Position numbers and translations under genes: made by a program. A model generated the notes under the pieces. The model was given only the letters and a program-made list of their open reading frames with translations. It was not told the origin of the DNA and did not search any database. A stretch of 64,000 bases of DNA from Rhodococcus sp. HM1 (GTDB taxonomy: Bacteria > Actinomycetota > Actinomycetes > Mycobacteriales > Mycobacteriaceae): positions 62,001 through 126,000 of the forward strand of contig NZ_JALPTB010000009.1 of the NCBI RefSeq assembly GCF_023218075.1, read 5' to 3'. Shown here piece by piece: positions 26,811 through 34,355 of the stretch; positions within the stretch are counted from its first letter, which is position 1, and each line of letters starts with the position of its first letter.

Positions 26811-27683
26811 ATGACGCCGGCGGGTTCACGCAAGGGCACCGGAGGACTCTCCCGCGGTGCGGGGCGCCGGGGGAAACGATCCCGAAGCCGCCAGTTGATC
26901 GCCGATCGCGCCTACAACAACGTCCGCAACGACACGTTCGCGCTTCCGGTCTGGAAGCTCGGGTACACCACGATCTACGACCTGCACCCGAACCGGCGTG
27001 GCATGCATCCCGGACCCGAAGGCACGCACACCTTCTGGATCGACGGGGTCCTGTACGCGGACAGCCTCCCGGAAGGACTGTACGACCTCGACCCGATCGC
27101 CATCGACGTGTCGAAAGACGACCGTGAGCGGGTCGAGCGCCGGCACCAGGCGCGGCAGGCGTACGCGTACATTCCGCACGACGCGCGCCACCCCGATGAA
27201 TCACGCAGCTATCGCGGGCCCGCTGCCCAGCCTGGGCGGCTCCGCTGCCCGAACAACCCGAAGTCGATGAGGGCGCCGCAGAGCGTCCCGACGACCTCGT
27301 GCACTCGCGGCGAGGAATGCGGGTGCGGACACACGATCACCTTGTACGACTCGGACTACCCGGATATGCGGATGCCGTTCCAGCACGGCACCCTTGCGTG
27401 TGAGATGTCGTATCACCGCAGGGTCGGGATCGAGAGTGTGTTCGCCGATCTGAAGCAGAACCGGCTGCATGTGCATCGCGGGTACTTCCGCGGTTTCGGG
27501 ATCGGCCGGTACACGGTGCTTGTCGGCTTCACATTTGCTGCGCTGACGTGCTCGAGCTGCACGACTGGTTCTGCAAGCGTGTGCGTCTCGATCCGCGGGG
27601 CCGGTTCCTCGGTGAGCCGGAACCGGTGCGCGCAATCGGTAGGCGTCGTCTCGCAACGCGATCGCGCGAAGAGTCCCCGGTGA
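26811..27683 (+). pseudogene. Transposase remnant, 5'-truncated and frameshifted
   Basis: From about 26885 the frame encodes the C-terminal half of a DDE-type transposase: SRQLIADRAYNN, then a long middle and HRRVGIESVFADLKQNRLHV. The N-terminal catalytic region is missing. Near 27545 the frame changes: after VGFTFAALT the expected continuation VLELHDWFCKRVRLDPRGRF is found in another frame. It therefore cannot make an active enzyme. The IS family was not determined, and terminal inverted repeats were not found. It lies directly beside the prophage attachment site. Confidence 0.7.
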
Positions 27684-27830
27684 GGATCCGATCCGGCAGA
27701 TAGCGACCCCTGCCCCGGTAGCGAAATCCACGGGTTCCGCGGTTCGACTTCGGCCACCTGGTGAAATTGCCATCGCGTCGACGCCGCGAGAGCACGACTC
27801 GGCTCAGTCTGTAGGGGAATCGCGTCATGG

Positions 27831-27879
27831 TGGAGCCGATGACGGGAATCGAACCCGCGTATTCAGCTTGGGAAGCTGA
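27831..27879 (-). other. Prophage attachment site: 3' part of tRNA-Gly(CCC)
   Basis: Read leftward the stretch gives a full anticodon arm (TCAGC-TTCCCAA-GCTGA, anticodon CCC), variable region, T arm (CGCGGGTTCGATTCCCG) and acceptor 3' strand ending CCA. The D arm and 5' acceptor strand are absent: the sequence to the right (from 27880) is phage DNA. This is the left junction of a prophage in the 3' half of a tRNA gene; the complete tRNA should stand at the right junction beyond the window. Confidence 0.85.
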
Positions 27880-27949
27880 ACAATCGCAATATTCGCGCTC
27901 GTCATCACCGTGTTCCTCCTGGTCACGCAACCCAGCCTACTACAGCGTT

Positions 27950-27991
27950 GGCTACAGTAGGAATAGCTCGGCTACAGTACGTGGCTACAGT
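27950..27991 (+). repeat. Three direct repeats GGCTACAGT before the integrase
   Basis: GGCTACAGT occurs at 27950-27958, 27970-27978 and 27983-27991, between the attachment site and the integrase gene. Position and size fit arm-type binding sites of a tyrosine integrase, or operators controlling int. Confidence 0.6.
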
Positions 27992-28016
27992 GCCGGGCCG
28001 GATCGGGGAGCTGAAC

Positions 28017-29207
28017 ATGGCGAGGAGAGCACCAGGCGAAGGTGCCCTGTACAAGCGAGCGGACGGGATGTGGATCGGCACCGTTGACCTACCTCCGGGA
28101 GAGGACGGAAAGCGTCGGCGGCGTACTGTCTCGTCGAAGGACAAGGCGACTGCACTCCAGAAGCTGCGGAAGCTTCACCGCCAGATCGAAGACGGCGCAA
28201 TCAATCCCGCAAAAGTCACGCTGACAGTCGACGACTGGCTCAAACACTGGCTCGACAACATCGCTGCCCGGCAACTCAATCCTCGAACCCTGCAGACCTA
28301 CCGCTCCGCTGTGAAGAAAAACATCTCGCCGCACATCGGCACGACCAAACTCGTCAAGCTCACACCGGCGAAGATCCGATCCATGCACACCCAGATCGTC
28401 TCGGCCGGCCGATCGACACGCACCGCGGAGATCGCACACAGGATCCTGTCCAAGGCGCTGAAAGATGCCGTGCGCGAAGGCCTCCTGACAAAGAACATCG
28501 CTGAGAACGTTCCGGCGCCAAAGGTACTGTCGAAGGAACGCGGCGCACTGACGACCGACCAGGCCCGCGCAGTGCTGAAGAACGCCTTCGACAGAGGTGA
28601 CTCGATGGCGACCAGATACGCCGCGGCACTGCTCACCGGAGCCAGGCAGGGAGAGCTGCTCGGGCTGCAGTGGGACCGGGTAGACCTTGTGAACGGGACT
28701 CTCGACTTGTCGTGGCAGTTGCAGAGGCTGCCGATGAAGAGGGATGCCGATCCTGAGTCGCCGAAGCGGTTCAGTGTGCCGGCTGGTTTTGAGCACATCC
28801 CGCTGTATCGCGGAACCGCGCTGACTCGCCCGAAGACGGCGAAGAGTATGCGGTTGATCCCGCTACCCATGCCACTAGCGGCCTTGCTCGCCGAGTACCG
28901 CGAAGCGCAGATCCCAAACGAATGGGGGCTTGTGTGGGTATCGGAGCAGTTTCGGCCGATTCGCCCTATCGATGACCTCGAGGCGTGGCGTGACGCCCTC
29001 GCGGCGGTTGGAGCGCCGGAGGTACCTATTCACGCGGCCAGGCATACGACCGCAAGCCTGCTGATGGAGTCGGGTGTCGACGCGCACGTGATCGCGAGCA
29101 TCATGGGTCATTCGAATATCGTCACGACGCGCGGCTATCAGCATGTCAGTGGCGACTTGGCGCGCCAGGCGCTCAGCGCGCTCGACGGGCTTCTGTCTGG
29201 GGACTGA
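28017..29207 (+). CDS. int: Tyrosine integrase
   Basis: A 396-residue phage integrase. An AP2-like N-terminal arm-binding domain (GEGALYKRADGMWIGTVDL) is followed by a SAM-like core-binding domain (about 65-165) and the catalytic domain. The catalytic residues are visible: R210 in TGARQGELL, H339-A-A-R342, H365 in MGHSN and the nucleophile Y374. ATG 28017 has GGGGAG seven bases upstream. It lies about 140 bases from the tRNA-Gly half, the expected place for an integrase using that site. Confidence 0.95.
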   Translation: MARRAPGEGALYKRADGMWIGTVDLPPGEDGKRRRRTVSSKDKATALQKLRKLHRQIEDGAINPAKVTLTVDDWLKHWLDNIAARQLNPRTLQTYRSAVKKNISPHIGTTKLVKLTPAKIRSMHTQIVSAGRSTRTAEIAHRILSKALKDAVREGLLTKNIAENVPAPKVLSKERGALTTDQARAVLKNAFDRGDSMATRYAAALLTGARQGELLGLQWDRVDLVNGTLDLSWQLQRLPMKRDADPESPKRFSVPAGFEHIPLYRGTALTRPKTAKSMRLIPLPMPLAALLAEYREAQIPNEWGLVWVSEQFRPIRPIDDLEAWRDALAAVGAPEVPIHAARHTTASLLMESGVDAHVIASIMGHSNIVTTRGYQHVSGDLARQALSALDGLLSGD

Positions 29208-29208
29208 G

Positions 29209-29361
29209 TCAGGCGCCCCAGTCCGGACCTTCAGGATCTGGGGCCTCGGCCTGGTCATCCTGTACCTCACGGATGGTAGGACCCGACCGCGGCCACGAAC
29301 ACTCGATGTAGGACACGGTCCCACCCTTCCCGTCTGGCTCTTCGACCCATCTGCACGTCAT
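29209..29361 (-). CDS. Small acidic hypothetical phage protein
   Basis: A 50-residue acidic protein starting MTCRWVEEPDGKGG and rich in Asp, Glu and Pro at its end. ATG 29361 is preferred, with GAGGAGG upstream and just after the ImmA stop; ATG 29397 would add 12 residues and overlap that gene. It is the last gene of the leftward immunity operon. No domain is recognised. Confidence 0.55.
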   Translation of the reverse strand: MTCRWVEEPDGKGGTVSYIECSWPRSGPTIREVQDDQAEAPDPEGPDWGA

Positions 29362-29366
29362 AGCGT

Positions 29367-29792
29367 TCAGTTCCTCCTCGAATGAAACTCGCGCCATGCG
29401 CGAACAATTCGTGGTGTTACGTCGAGATGATGACCAATCGCGCCGTCATGCGGACCCCAGAGCTTCTCGGCCGAGCGGTAGTCCGCGGCAGTGATCAGTA
29501 GTTCGGCTGCATACTCGTCTGCCTGACGTTCTTGGCGAGCACGGGCGTCTAGCTCGGGCCGACACACGTGGCCATAGTGCGCATGCCCGAGTTCATGGCC
29601 GAGTGCGCATAGTGACTCGACGTATGGCATCCCGGCCCGCAGCACGATGCAGCGGTGTGAATGGTAGTAGCGCGCGGATTCGTTGCCGGGAATGTCACCC
29701 TCGACGATGAAAATTCCAGCAGCGGCCGCGATCTCGTAGAGGCGCTGCACCTCGGTCCTATGGGATGTAGTCGTGATCTGTGACGTCCTCAT
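29367..29792 (-). CDS. ImmA/IrrE-family metallopeptidase
   Basis: A 141-residue zinc peptidase with H66-E-L-G-H70 and a downstream E93 in ADEYAAELL, the gluzincin pattern of ImmA/IrrE proteins. In ICEBs1 and many prophages such enzymes cleave the neighbouring repressor to start induction. The upstream gene is a repressor and overlaps it by 35 bases, so this protein is probably the anti-repressor protease of the phage. Confidence 0.88.
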   Translation of the reverse strand: MRTSQITTTSHRTEVQRLYEIAAAAGIFIVEGDIPGNESARYYHSHRCIVLRAGMPYVESLCALGHELGHAHYGHVCRPELDARARQERQADEYAAELLITAADYRSAEKLWGPHDGAIGHHLDVTPRIVRAWREFHSRRN

Positions 29793-30258
29793 CGGGGTCG
29801 AGGTCTCCTCTGGTCATGGCCACGTATTCCTCGCCTTCCAGCTCGTCAAGCGTCGGGACTTGATCTCGCGGAGTCAAGGAGTGCACCTTGGCGATATTGT
29901 TGTCTTCCTCCCGGTTTGAGCTCTTCGAATCCGCATCTTGGGAAAGCACCGTGATGCGTCGTTGTAGTTCATTCATCAGCTCGTCGATGGGTATCGAGGC
30001 GAGTAGATCGGATCGCCCAACCGCGACCTCCTTAAGGCCGGCCTCGTCTTCTGTGATGAACTCCGCCTCCACCAGGGCCTCAAGCACATTCGCGTGATAG
30101 GCGCGAGCAAGCTTGACGACAAATTCTGGGTCGGCGTTGGCCCCCTGCTTCCAGCGTGTGAAGGCACTCTTGCTGAACTGCGCTCTGCGGGCGGCTTCCT
30201 GTGCCGTGTCGTTTCTGATGAGCCGTTCGACGTACTTCCACCATCTCGTTTCCGACAT
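29758..30258 (-). CDS. Phage immunity repressor (XRE-like)
   Basis: A 166-residue protein with an N-terminal helix-turn-helix (DTAQEAARRAQFSKSAFTRWKQG, residues about 17-39) and an acidic C-terminus of about 70 residues rich in Asp and Glu. It lacks an S24 self-cleavage domain, which fits control by the adjacent ImmA-type peptidase. ATG 30258 is six bases from a TACCCT -10 box, so its mRNA is probably leaderless. It is divergent from the Cro-like gene and the shared region holds two inverted repeats. Confidence 0.82.
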   Translation of the reverse strand: MSETRWWKYVERLIRNDTAQEAARRAQFSKSAFTRWKQGANADPEFVVKLARAYHANVLEALVEAEFITEDEAGLKEVAVGRSDLLASIPIDELMNELQRRITVLSQDADSKSSNREEDNNIAKVHSLTPRDQVPTLDELEGEEYVAMTRGDLDPDEDVTDHDYIP

Positions 30259-30264
30259 GCGACC

Positions 30265-30293
30265 AGGGTAGTTGCACGAAAGCAACGCTTCAA
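30265..30293 (-). promoter_or_regulatory. Repressor promoter with embedded operator
   Basis: Leftward: TTGAAG (30293-30288), 17 bases, TACCCT (30270-30265), six bases, then the ATG at 30258. The spacer holds the inverted repeat GTTGC-N6-GCAAC (30271-30286), so a protein bound there would sit between the hexamers. Confidence 0.6.
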
Positions 30294-30302
30294 GTCGTTC
30301 TG

Positions 30303-30347
30303 GCAACCAAATCAGTGGTTGCGCGTAAAAAACCAGGCGTGTAGCTT
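30303..30347 (+). promoter_or_regulatory. Early rightward promoter with operator
   Basis: TTGCGC (30319-30324), 17 bases, TAGCTT (30342-30347). The inverted repeat GCAACCA-N6-TGGTTGC (30303-30322) overlaps the -35 box and contains the same GCAAC/GTTGC core as the leftward site. This is the expected place for repressor and Cro binding. Confidence 0.6.
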
Positions 30348-30398
30348 CTGTTCTGTCACCAGAACTACCGGTTTGGCAAAGGCAACCTAGGAGGTGGG

Positions 30399-30698
30399 AT
30401 GCCGGAAATCGCAACAGTCCGGGTCCGGCAGGACTGGCTGGAGAAGATGCTCAAGACGCATCGCACGATGACCAGCTTCGCCGAGAAGCTCGGTATCGAG
30501 AAGTCCACAGTCTCTCGGCAGGCATCAGGAAAGAGCGAAGCCAGCCCCCGTTTCATCGGCGCCGTGATGACGAAGTTCGCGATCGATTTCGACGACGCGT
30601 TCGACGTGACGATCGAGGAGGTCGCGCAACGCCGGGCGAGAATCGTGACTCGGCCGACAGGAAAGCGCGTGACTGACGCCCAGGAGCCCGCGGCATGA
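30399..30698 (+). CDS. Cro-like DNA-binding protein
   Basis: A 99-residue protein with a helix-turn-helix at about residues 22-45 (TSFAEKLGIEKSTVSRQASG). It is the first rightward gene, divergent from the repressor, with AGGAGG just before its ATG. This position is that of Cro in lambdoid layouts; the role is inferred from position and fold. It overlaps the excisionase gene by four bases. Confidence 0.75.
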   Translation: MPEIATVRVRQDWLEKMLKTHRTMTSFAEKLGIEKSTVSRQASGKSEASPRFIGAVMTKFAIDFDDAFDVTIEEVAQRRARIVTRPTGKRVTDAQEPAA

Positions 30699-30874
30699 CT
30701 GGCAACAAGATCGCTTTCGACGTGGAATCAGCAGCCTCGGCAGTCTGTGTCTCGACAGACACGATCCGCCGTGAGTTGCGGGCTGGCCGACTTGCAAGTC
30801 GCCGGTCCGGTCGAAAGATTCTGATCGGCGCAGACGAACTCAGGGAGTGGTTCGAGTCGCTCCCGAGTGACTGA
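30695..30874 (+). CDS. xis: Excisionase (MerR-like helix-turn-helix)
   Basis: A 59-residue protein with the excisionase/MerR-type core VCVSTDTIRRELRAGRLASR followed by a strand-turn (RSGRKILIGADELREWF). Such proteins bend attachment-site DNA to direct integrase towards excision. The ATGA overlap with the Cro-like gene couples their translation. Confidence 0.75.
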   Translation: MTGNKIAFDVESAASAVCVSTDTIRRELRAGRLASRRSGRKILIGADELREWFESLPSD

Positions 30875-30877
30875 ACG

Positions 30878-31030
30878 CTACGCCTCCGACGAATCTCTGT
30901 TCCTCTGCTGCGAGGCGATCTGCTGTAGCACCTGGATCGCTTTGTGGGGGAGAGGTTTCCCCCATTGCGACCTCCCCTCCCGTCGGCCCGCTTCGCGGAT
31001 CCGTTCGAGCTCTGCATCGTTCGTGGACAT
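30878..31030 (-). CDS. Small hypothetical protein, convergent with excisionase
   Basis: A 50-residue frame on the lower strand, starting MSTNDAELERIREAGRREGR and continuing with KPLPHKAIQVLQQIASQQ. The composition (charged helices, good codon use) looks like real protein, and GGGGCGG precedes the ATG. It ends three bases from the excisionase stop. It would be the only leftward gene to the right of the repressor. Function unknown. Confidence 0.45.
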   Translation of the reverse strand: MSTNDAELERIREAGRREGRSQWGKPLPHKAIQVLQQIASQQRNRDSSEA

Positions 31031-31188
31031 CTACCGCCCCATTCCGTGACGCTCCGCACTGAACCGACAGCGTAGATCGGACCGTCGAATTTCCGGGTGC
31101 GAATTGCACACAGTGCGCCGATCAGGCGAACCCAACGCGCACCGCCACAACACCCGAACCCAGCCAGAACCGAGTGAATCGAGCCAGC

Positions 31189-31518
31189 ATGACTCTCGCC
31201 CTGCCCAACATCGGCGCCAGCACCCCGATCTTCGACTCCATGCTCGCCACCCTCGACGAGGTCGACGCGCACTTCATGTCGGTCCCCGTTGACACCGCGT
31301 ACGTCGTGACCGCGCCCGTCGTGATCGACGGCGACATCGTCAGCATCGTCGACACGAACCCGGAGCCCGTGTCGGCCCCTGGCGAGCCGGACGTCGCCGA
31401 CGACTACATCCCGTCCGGCCCGGTGGGTACCGAAGCGTGGCTGTGGATCCTCGCGTTCGGTGTGGTACTCGGCGCGGTCATCTGGCTGGTCACCCCGTCG
31501 GCCCCGGCGGTGTGGTGA
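31189..31518 (+). CDS. Small phage membrane protein
   Basis: A 109-residue acidic protein with one hydrophobic segment near the C-terminus (LWILAFGVVLGAVIWLV), so it is probably anchored with most of the chain outside or inside in a C-tail fashion. No ribosome site is clear; a GTG at 31174 would add five residues. It overlaps the next gene in an ATGA. Function unknown. Confidence 0.55.
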   Translation: MTLALPNIGASTPIFDSMLATLDEVDAHFMSVPVDTAYVVTAPVVIDGDIVSIVDTNPEPVSAPGEPDVADDYIPSGPVGTEAWLWILAFGVVLGAVIWLVTPSAPAVW

Positions 31519-31742
31519 TGGGACCGCAGTTGCAGCAGATCACCGAATCGAAGGTCGCCGACATGCAGCGGTACGCGTCCGCGATCGTCACGCTCGGCGT
31601 CGATCCCGATAACCCGAGCGTTCCCCGCGCCGACATCGTGCAGATGTCCGGCCGCCGCCGGATCTGTCTCGGCGTGCAGGCCGCGATGCTCCGTCACCTC
31701 GCGGACCAGCTCGACGCCGCACACGGACCGGACCGGTACTGA
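31518..31742 (+). CDS. Hypothetical early phage protein
   Basis: A 74-residue protein, mainly helical, with GRRRICLGVQAAMLRHLADQL near the end. The start overlaps the stop of the membrane-protein gene (ATGA). A strong hairpin follows about 57 bases after the stop, suggesting the first early transcript ends or is attenuated there. No family recognised. Confidence 0.6.
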   Translation: MGPQLQQITESKVADMQRYASAIVTLGVDPDNPSVPRADIVQMSGRRRICLGVQAAMLRHLADQLDAAHGPDRY

Positions 31743-31798
31743 CCACTGGGCCGCAGGCCATCCGCGACGCCAACGGGGAATTGGCCGGCGCGGATCCC

Positions 31799-31832
31799 GG
31801 CGCCGAGCCCCACCCCCCAGGGGCTCGGCGCC
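31799..31832 (+). terminator. Perfect 13-bp hairpin in the early operon
   Basis: GGCGCCGAGCCCC pairs perfectly with GGGGCTCGGCGCC around an eight-base loop. It has no T-run. It could be a terminator or attenuator between the regulatory genes and the replication genes. Confidence 0.6.
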
Positions 31833-31936
31833 ATCCCAACCCCGGTGGCGGCGCGCGAAAACAGTGGAGTCCTGTTTCTGAGCACCAGATGTGCGCACCG
31901 CGCCGCCACCGGCCACACGACAGGGAAGAGCACACG

Positions 31937-32350
31937 ATGACCACACCGGATATCAACGAGACGCTCCGCCAGCATCGCAGCGAACTGGCCCAGAAGATCC
32001 ACGATCAGTGCGACACGATCGAAGCTGCCGCCGCACAAGGCAAGACCAGAACCGTCAAGGACGCCGTCGACCAGGTGCACGCGCTCGCCGACCTGCTCGC
32101 CGACATCGTCATCGAGCCGGGCCTCGACGATATGGCGCGCAGGCTCGACCAGTACGCCGTCGAGCTCGCCGAGAACAACGAGTACGACGGCGCTCGACTG
32201 GTGATCGAGACCGCCGAAGCCTTCGGCCGACGGCACGCCCAGCTGGCCGAACGGCACCGGGACCAGGCTTGGGATCGCTGGTACGGGGATGTGTTCGTCC
32301 CCGCCCGGGATGTCCAGTGCACATCCATGAAGGACTTCAAGCGCCGATGA
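31937..32350 (+). CDS. Hypothetical early phage protein, helical
   Basis: A 137-residue, almost entirely helical, charged protein (long runs such as LAQKIHDQCDTIEAAAAQG and RLDQYAVELAENNEYDG). GGGAAGAG precedes ATG 31937. It overlaps the next gene (ATGA). I do not recognise the family; a structural or DNA-associated role would be a guess. Confidence 0.65.
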   Translation: MTTPDINETLRQHRSELAQKIHDQCDTIEAAAAQGKTRTVKDAVDQVHALADLLADIVIEPGLDDMARRLDQYAVELAENNEYDGARLVIETAEAFGRRHAQLAERHRDQAWDRWYGDVFVPARDVQCTSMKDFKRR

Positions 32351-32853
32351 GCCTGCCCATCCCGGAACTCGACCGGCTCGAACCCTGCGCCTTCTGCGGC
32401 CACCCGCGCCGGAACCACCACCCGCGAGGCTGCGCCACCGACGAAGTCGGCCGCTACGAAGTCCGCGCCCAGCTGAACCTGTGCCCCTGCGGCGGATACA
32501 AGGAGGAACCCACCGTGGCACCCACCCCCGACCCCGAGATCGCGACCATCGAGAACTCGATCATCGAAGCCTGGGAATCACTGCTGACCCACCTACAGAT
32601 CAAGCACCTTCCAGACCCGCCGAGCATGGCCTTCCGGATCCCCTCCGACCGCACGATCGTGTGGCAGGCCGACGACGGATCCGCGAGCCTCGTCCTGTAC
32701 CCGGATGCGACAGTCGACGTCGTCACCCAACTCGGACTGTCCCTTCCCCAACTGCAGGAACTCTCGGCCGCGATCAACGCCATGAAGTCCCGGCTCGACG
32801 CTGCCGTACTCGCACGCCACGTCACCGAGAGCATCAACGGGAGCGACCGATGA
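32347..32853 (+). CDS. Hypothetical phage protein with zinc-finger-like N-terminus
   Basis: A 168-residue protein. Residues about 14-50 have CAFCGHPRRNHH...C...CPCGG, which can bind zinc. The C-terminal part is a small alpha/beta domain (SLVLYPDATVDVVTQLGLSL). It starts at an ATGA overlap and ends at another, within the tightly packed early operon. No family assigned. Confidence 0.6.
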   Translation: MSLPIPELDRLEPCAFCGHPRRNHHPRGCATDEVGRYEVRAQLNLCPCGGYKEEPTVAPTPDPEIATIENSIIEAWESLLTHLQIKHLPDPPSMAFRIPSDRTIVWQADDGSASLVLYPDATVDVVTQLGLSLPQLQELSAAINAMKSRLDAAVLARHVTESINGSDR

Positions 32854-33104
32854 GCCTGCTCCCGCGCCGCCGCCTCGACAACGCCGGCCAATTCGAGGAC
32901 GCCCTCGCCGGGAAGATCCCCGGCGAGGCCCTCTCGGCGTACGACCGCCGCGTCCTCGTCTCGCTCCTGCACCGCCGCGGCTACAGCGACCGACAGATCG
33001 CCGACCACACCCAGTGGACGCTCTACACAACCGCCCGCATCCGCGACCACATCGGCCTGGACCCGAACCCGCACACCGAACAGCCGGTGGTGCTCGCGGG
33101 ATGA
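32850..33104 (+). CDS. Small phage protein with helix-turn-helix-like segment
   Basis: An 84-residue basic protein. The segment VSLLHRRGYSDRQIADHTQW followed by TLYTTARIRDHIGL resembles a helix-turn-helix of the homeodomain-like kind. It overlaps both neighbours by four bases. It may be a small regulator; this is inferred from the fold only. Confidence 0.6.
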   Translation: MSLLPRRRLDNAGQFEDALAGKIPGEALSAYDRRVLVSLLHRRGYSDRQIADHTQWTLYTTARIRDHIGLDPNPHTEQPVVLAG

Positions 33105-33421
33105 GCGCCAAGTGCAGGGACTGCAACGCCGAGATCACCTGGGCCCGCACCACGGGCCGCGGCACGTACATCGCTCTCGACCTGTACCCGGACGACCGCG
33201 ACGGCATCGTCCGGAAGCGGGACACCCGAGACGAGAACGGCTGCCTCTGGGCCGACGTGCTCACCGGCGAGTCCCTGCACCGTGCCATCGCCAACAGCGA
33301 GAAGCTCTACGTCCCGCACCGCGACACCTGCCACGCCCGACGCCCCACGAACCCGATGCCCGACCACGTTCGGCGCGCAGTCGGCGCGGTCCGGCCGTCG
33401 CACCGGCGGCGGCGATGGTGA
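33101..33421 (+). CDS. Small phage protein with Cys/His zinc-binding pattern
   Basis: A 106-residue protein starting MSAKCRDCNAEITWARTTG, with later Cys and His residues (HRDTCHARRP) that could complete a zinc site. ALDLYPDDRDG and AIANSEKLYVPHRDTC are family-like landmarks for small actinophage proteins, but no name is known to me. It overlaps the previous gene in an ATGA. Confidence 0.6.
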   Translation: MSAKCRDCNAEITWARTTGRGTYIALDLYPDDRDGIVRKRDTRDENGCLWADVLTGESLHRAIANSEKLYVPHRDTCHARRPTNPMPDHVRRAVGAVRPSHRRRRW

Positions 33422-33573
33422 CCGCAGCAGACGCCGACGCCTGGTGGCACGCCCAACCACCGGAACGGCGCCTCACGATCTACGGCTGGCTCAACCGCGG
33501 CACCCACCTGGCCCCAACACCCACCGCCGGGCAACTCGAAATGTTCCCCACCGACCCTGAGGAGACTGCGTGA
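33415..33573 (+). CDS. Very small hypothetical phage protein
   Basis: A 52-residue protein starting MVTAADADAWWHAQPPERR and containing TIYGWLNRGTHLAPTP. It overlaps the preceding gene by seven bases and the following one by four. A GTG start one codon later is an alternative. No family recognised. Confidence 0.5.
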   Translation: MVTAADADAWWHAQPPERRLTIYGWLNRGTHLAPTPTAGQLEMFPTDPEETA

Positions 33574-34355
33574 CCACCGTCGTCGTCGGCACCCACGACC
33601 TGCGTGCCGCACTCACCGCGGTCCGCCCGCACCTCGACAAGGACCCCGACTTCGAAACGTTCCGGCGCGTCCGCCTCGAGATCGACCCGCACAACGTCTA
33701 CGTCGCCGCCACCGACCGTGTCTCCGCCGGCCTCGCGCTCGTGTCCGTCTGGAAAACCGAAGACTCGACCGGCGACAACGCGATCCTCGACCTCACCCCC
33801 GAACAAGTCGACAAGGTCCTGCAGATCTTCAAGGCACCCAAGGACAAAGGCGACGATCCGACCGCAATCCTGCGCCTCGAAGTCGGCGACAACTACTTCA
33901 CCCTCACCGACGTGTCCGGCCTGCCCGGCATCAACGGCCAGTCCCTGACCCAGCAGCGCACCGCCACCGACGACGCGTTCCCCGACGTGCCGCACCTGAT
34001 CGCCCGGACCCGTCACGGCGAACTCAAATGGCTCGAACAGTTCGCCGCCGCCGGAGATCGCCTCTCCGCGTTCCGGATCGCCAGTGTCGTCTACAAACAG
34101 CCCGTCGTGTTCGAAGCCCGCACCGGCACCTCGGCCCTGTCGATCACCGTCGGTGAATCGTTCCTCGGTGCGCTCATGCCCGTCGCCATCGATGAGGACC
34201 GCGCGGTCGAGATGAAGCAGTGGGCCGTGGCGTGGGACGCGCGTCTGCCCGATCCGACCTTGCCTGCCCGCAACACCAAGACCGAGACCACCGACGCACC
34301 GCCCGCGGCGGGCCCCATCGTTGTGACCCTGCGCGGGAAGCGAGACGACCAGTGA
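33570..34355 (+). CDS. Sliding-clamp-like protein (DNA polymerase III beta-like)
   Basis: A 261-residue protein. The N-terminal part [19 protein letters not shown]...[22 protein letters not shown] and [15 protein letters not shown] follow the strand-loop order of DnaN-type clamp domains, but only about two of the three domains would fit its length. Phage clamp homologs of this size tether the replicative polymerase. The call is from visual resemblance and position in the replication region; a fold comparison would settle it. GTG 33570 overlaps the previous stop. Confidence 0.55.
   Translation: MTTVVVGTHDLRAALTAVRPHLDKDPDFETFRRVRLEIDPHNVYVAATDRVSAGLALVSVWKTEDSTGDNAILDLTPEQVDKVLQIFKAPKDKGDDPTAILRLEVGDNYFTLTDVSGLPGINGQSLTQQRTATDDAFPDVPHLIARTRHGELKWLEQFAAAGDRLSAFRIASVVYKQPVVFEARTGTSALSITVGESFLGALMPVAIDEDRAVEMKQWAVAWDARLPDPTLPARNTKTETTDAPPAAGPIVVTLRGKRDDQ

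Noticed and set aside
27831-27879. Intact tRNA-Gly gene
   Set aside because: The anticodon and T arms are there, but the D arm and 5' acceptor strand are missing, so it is an attachment-site fragment.
27950-27991. CRISPR repeats before int
   Set aside because: Only three 9-bp copies with unequal spacing; better explained as integrase or regulator sites.
30867-31049. Upper-strand 60-residue frame after the excisionase
   Set aside because: Its composition (Cys/Ser/Arg-rich) is unlike protein, and the lower strand at the same place encodes a better candidate.
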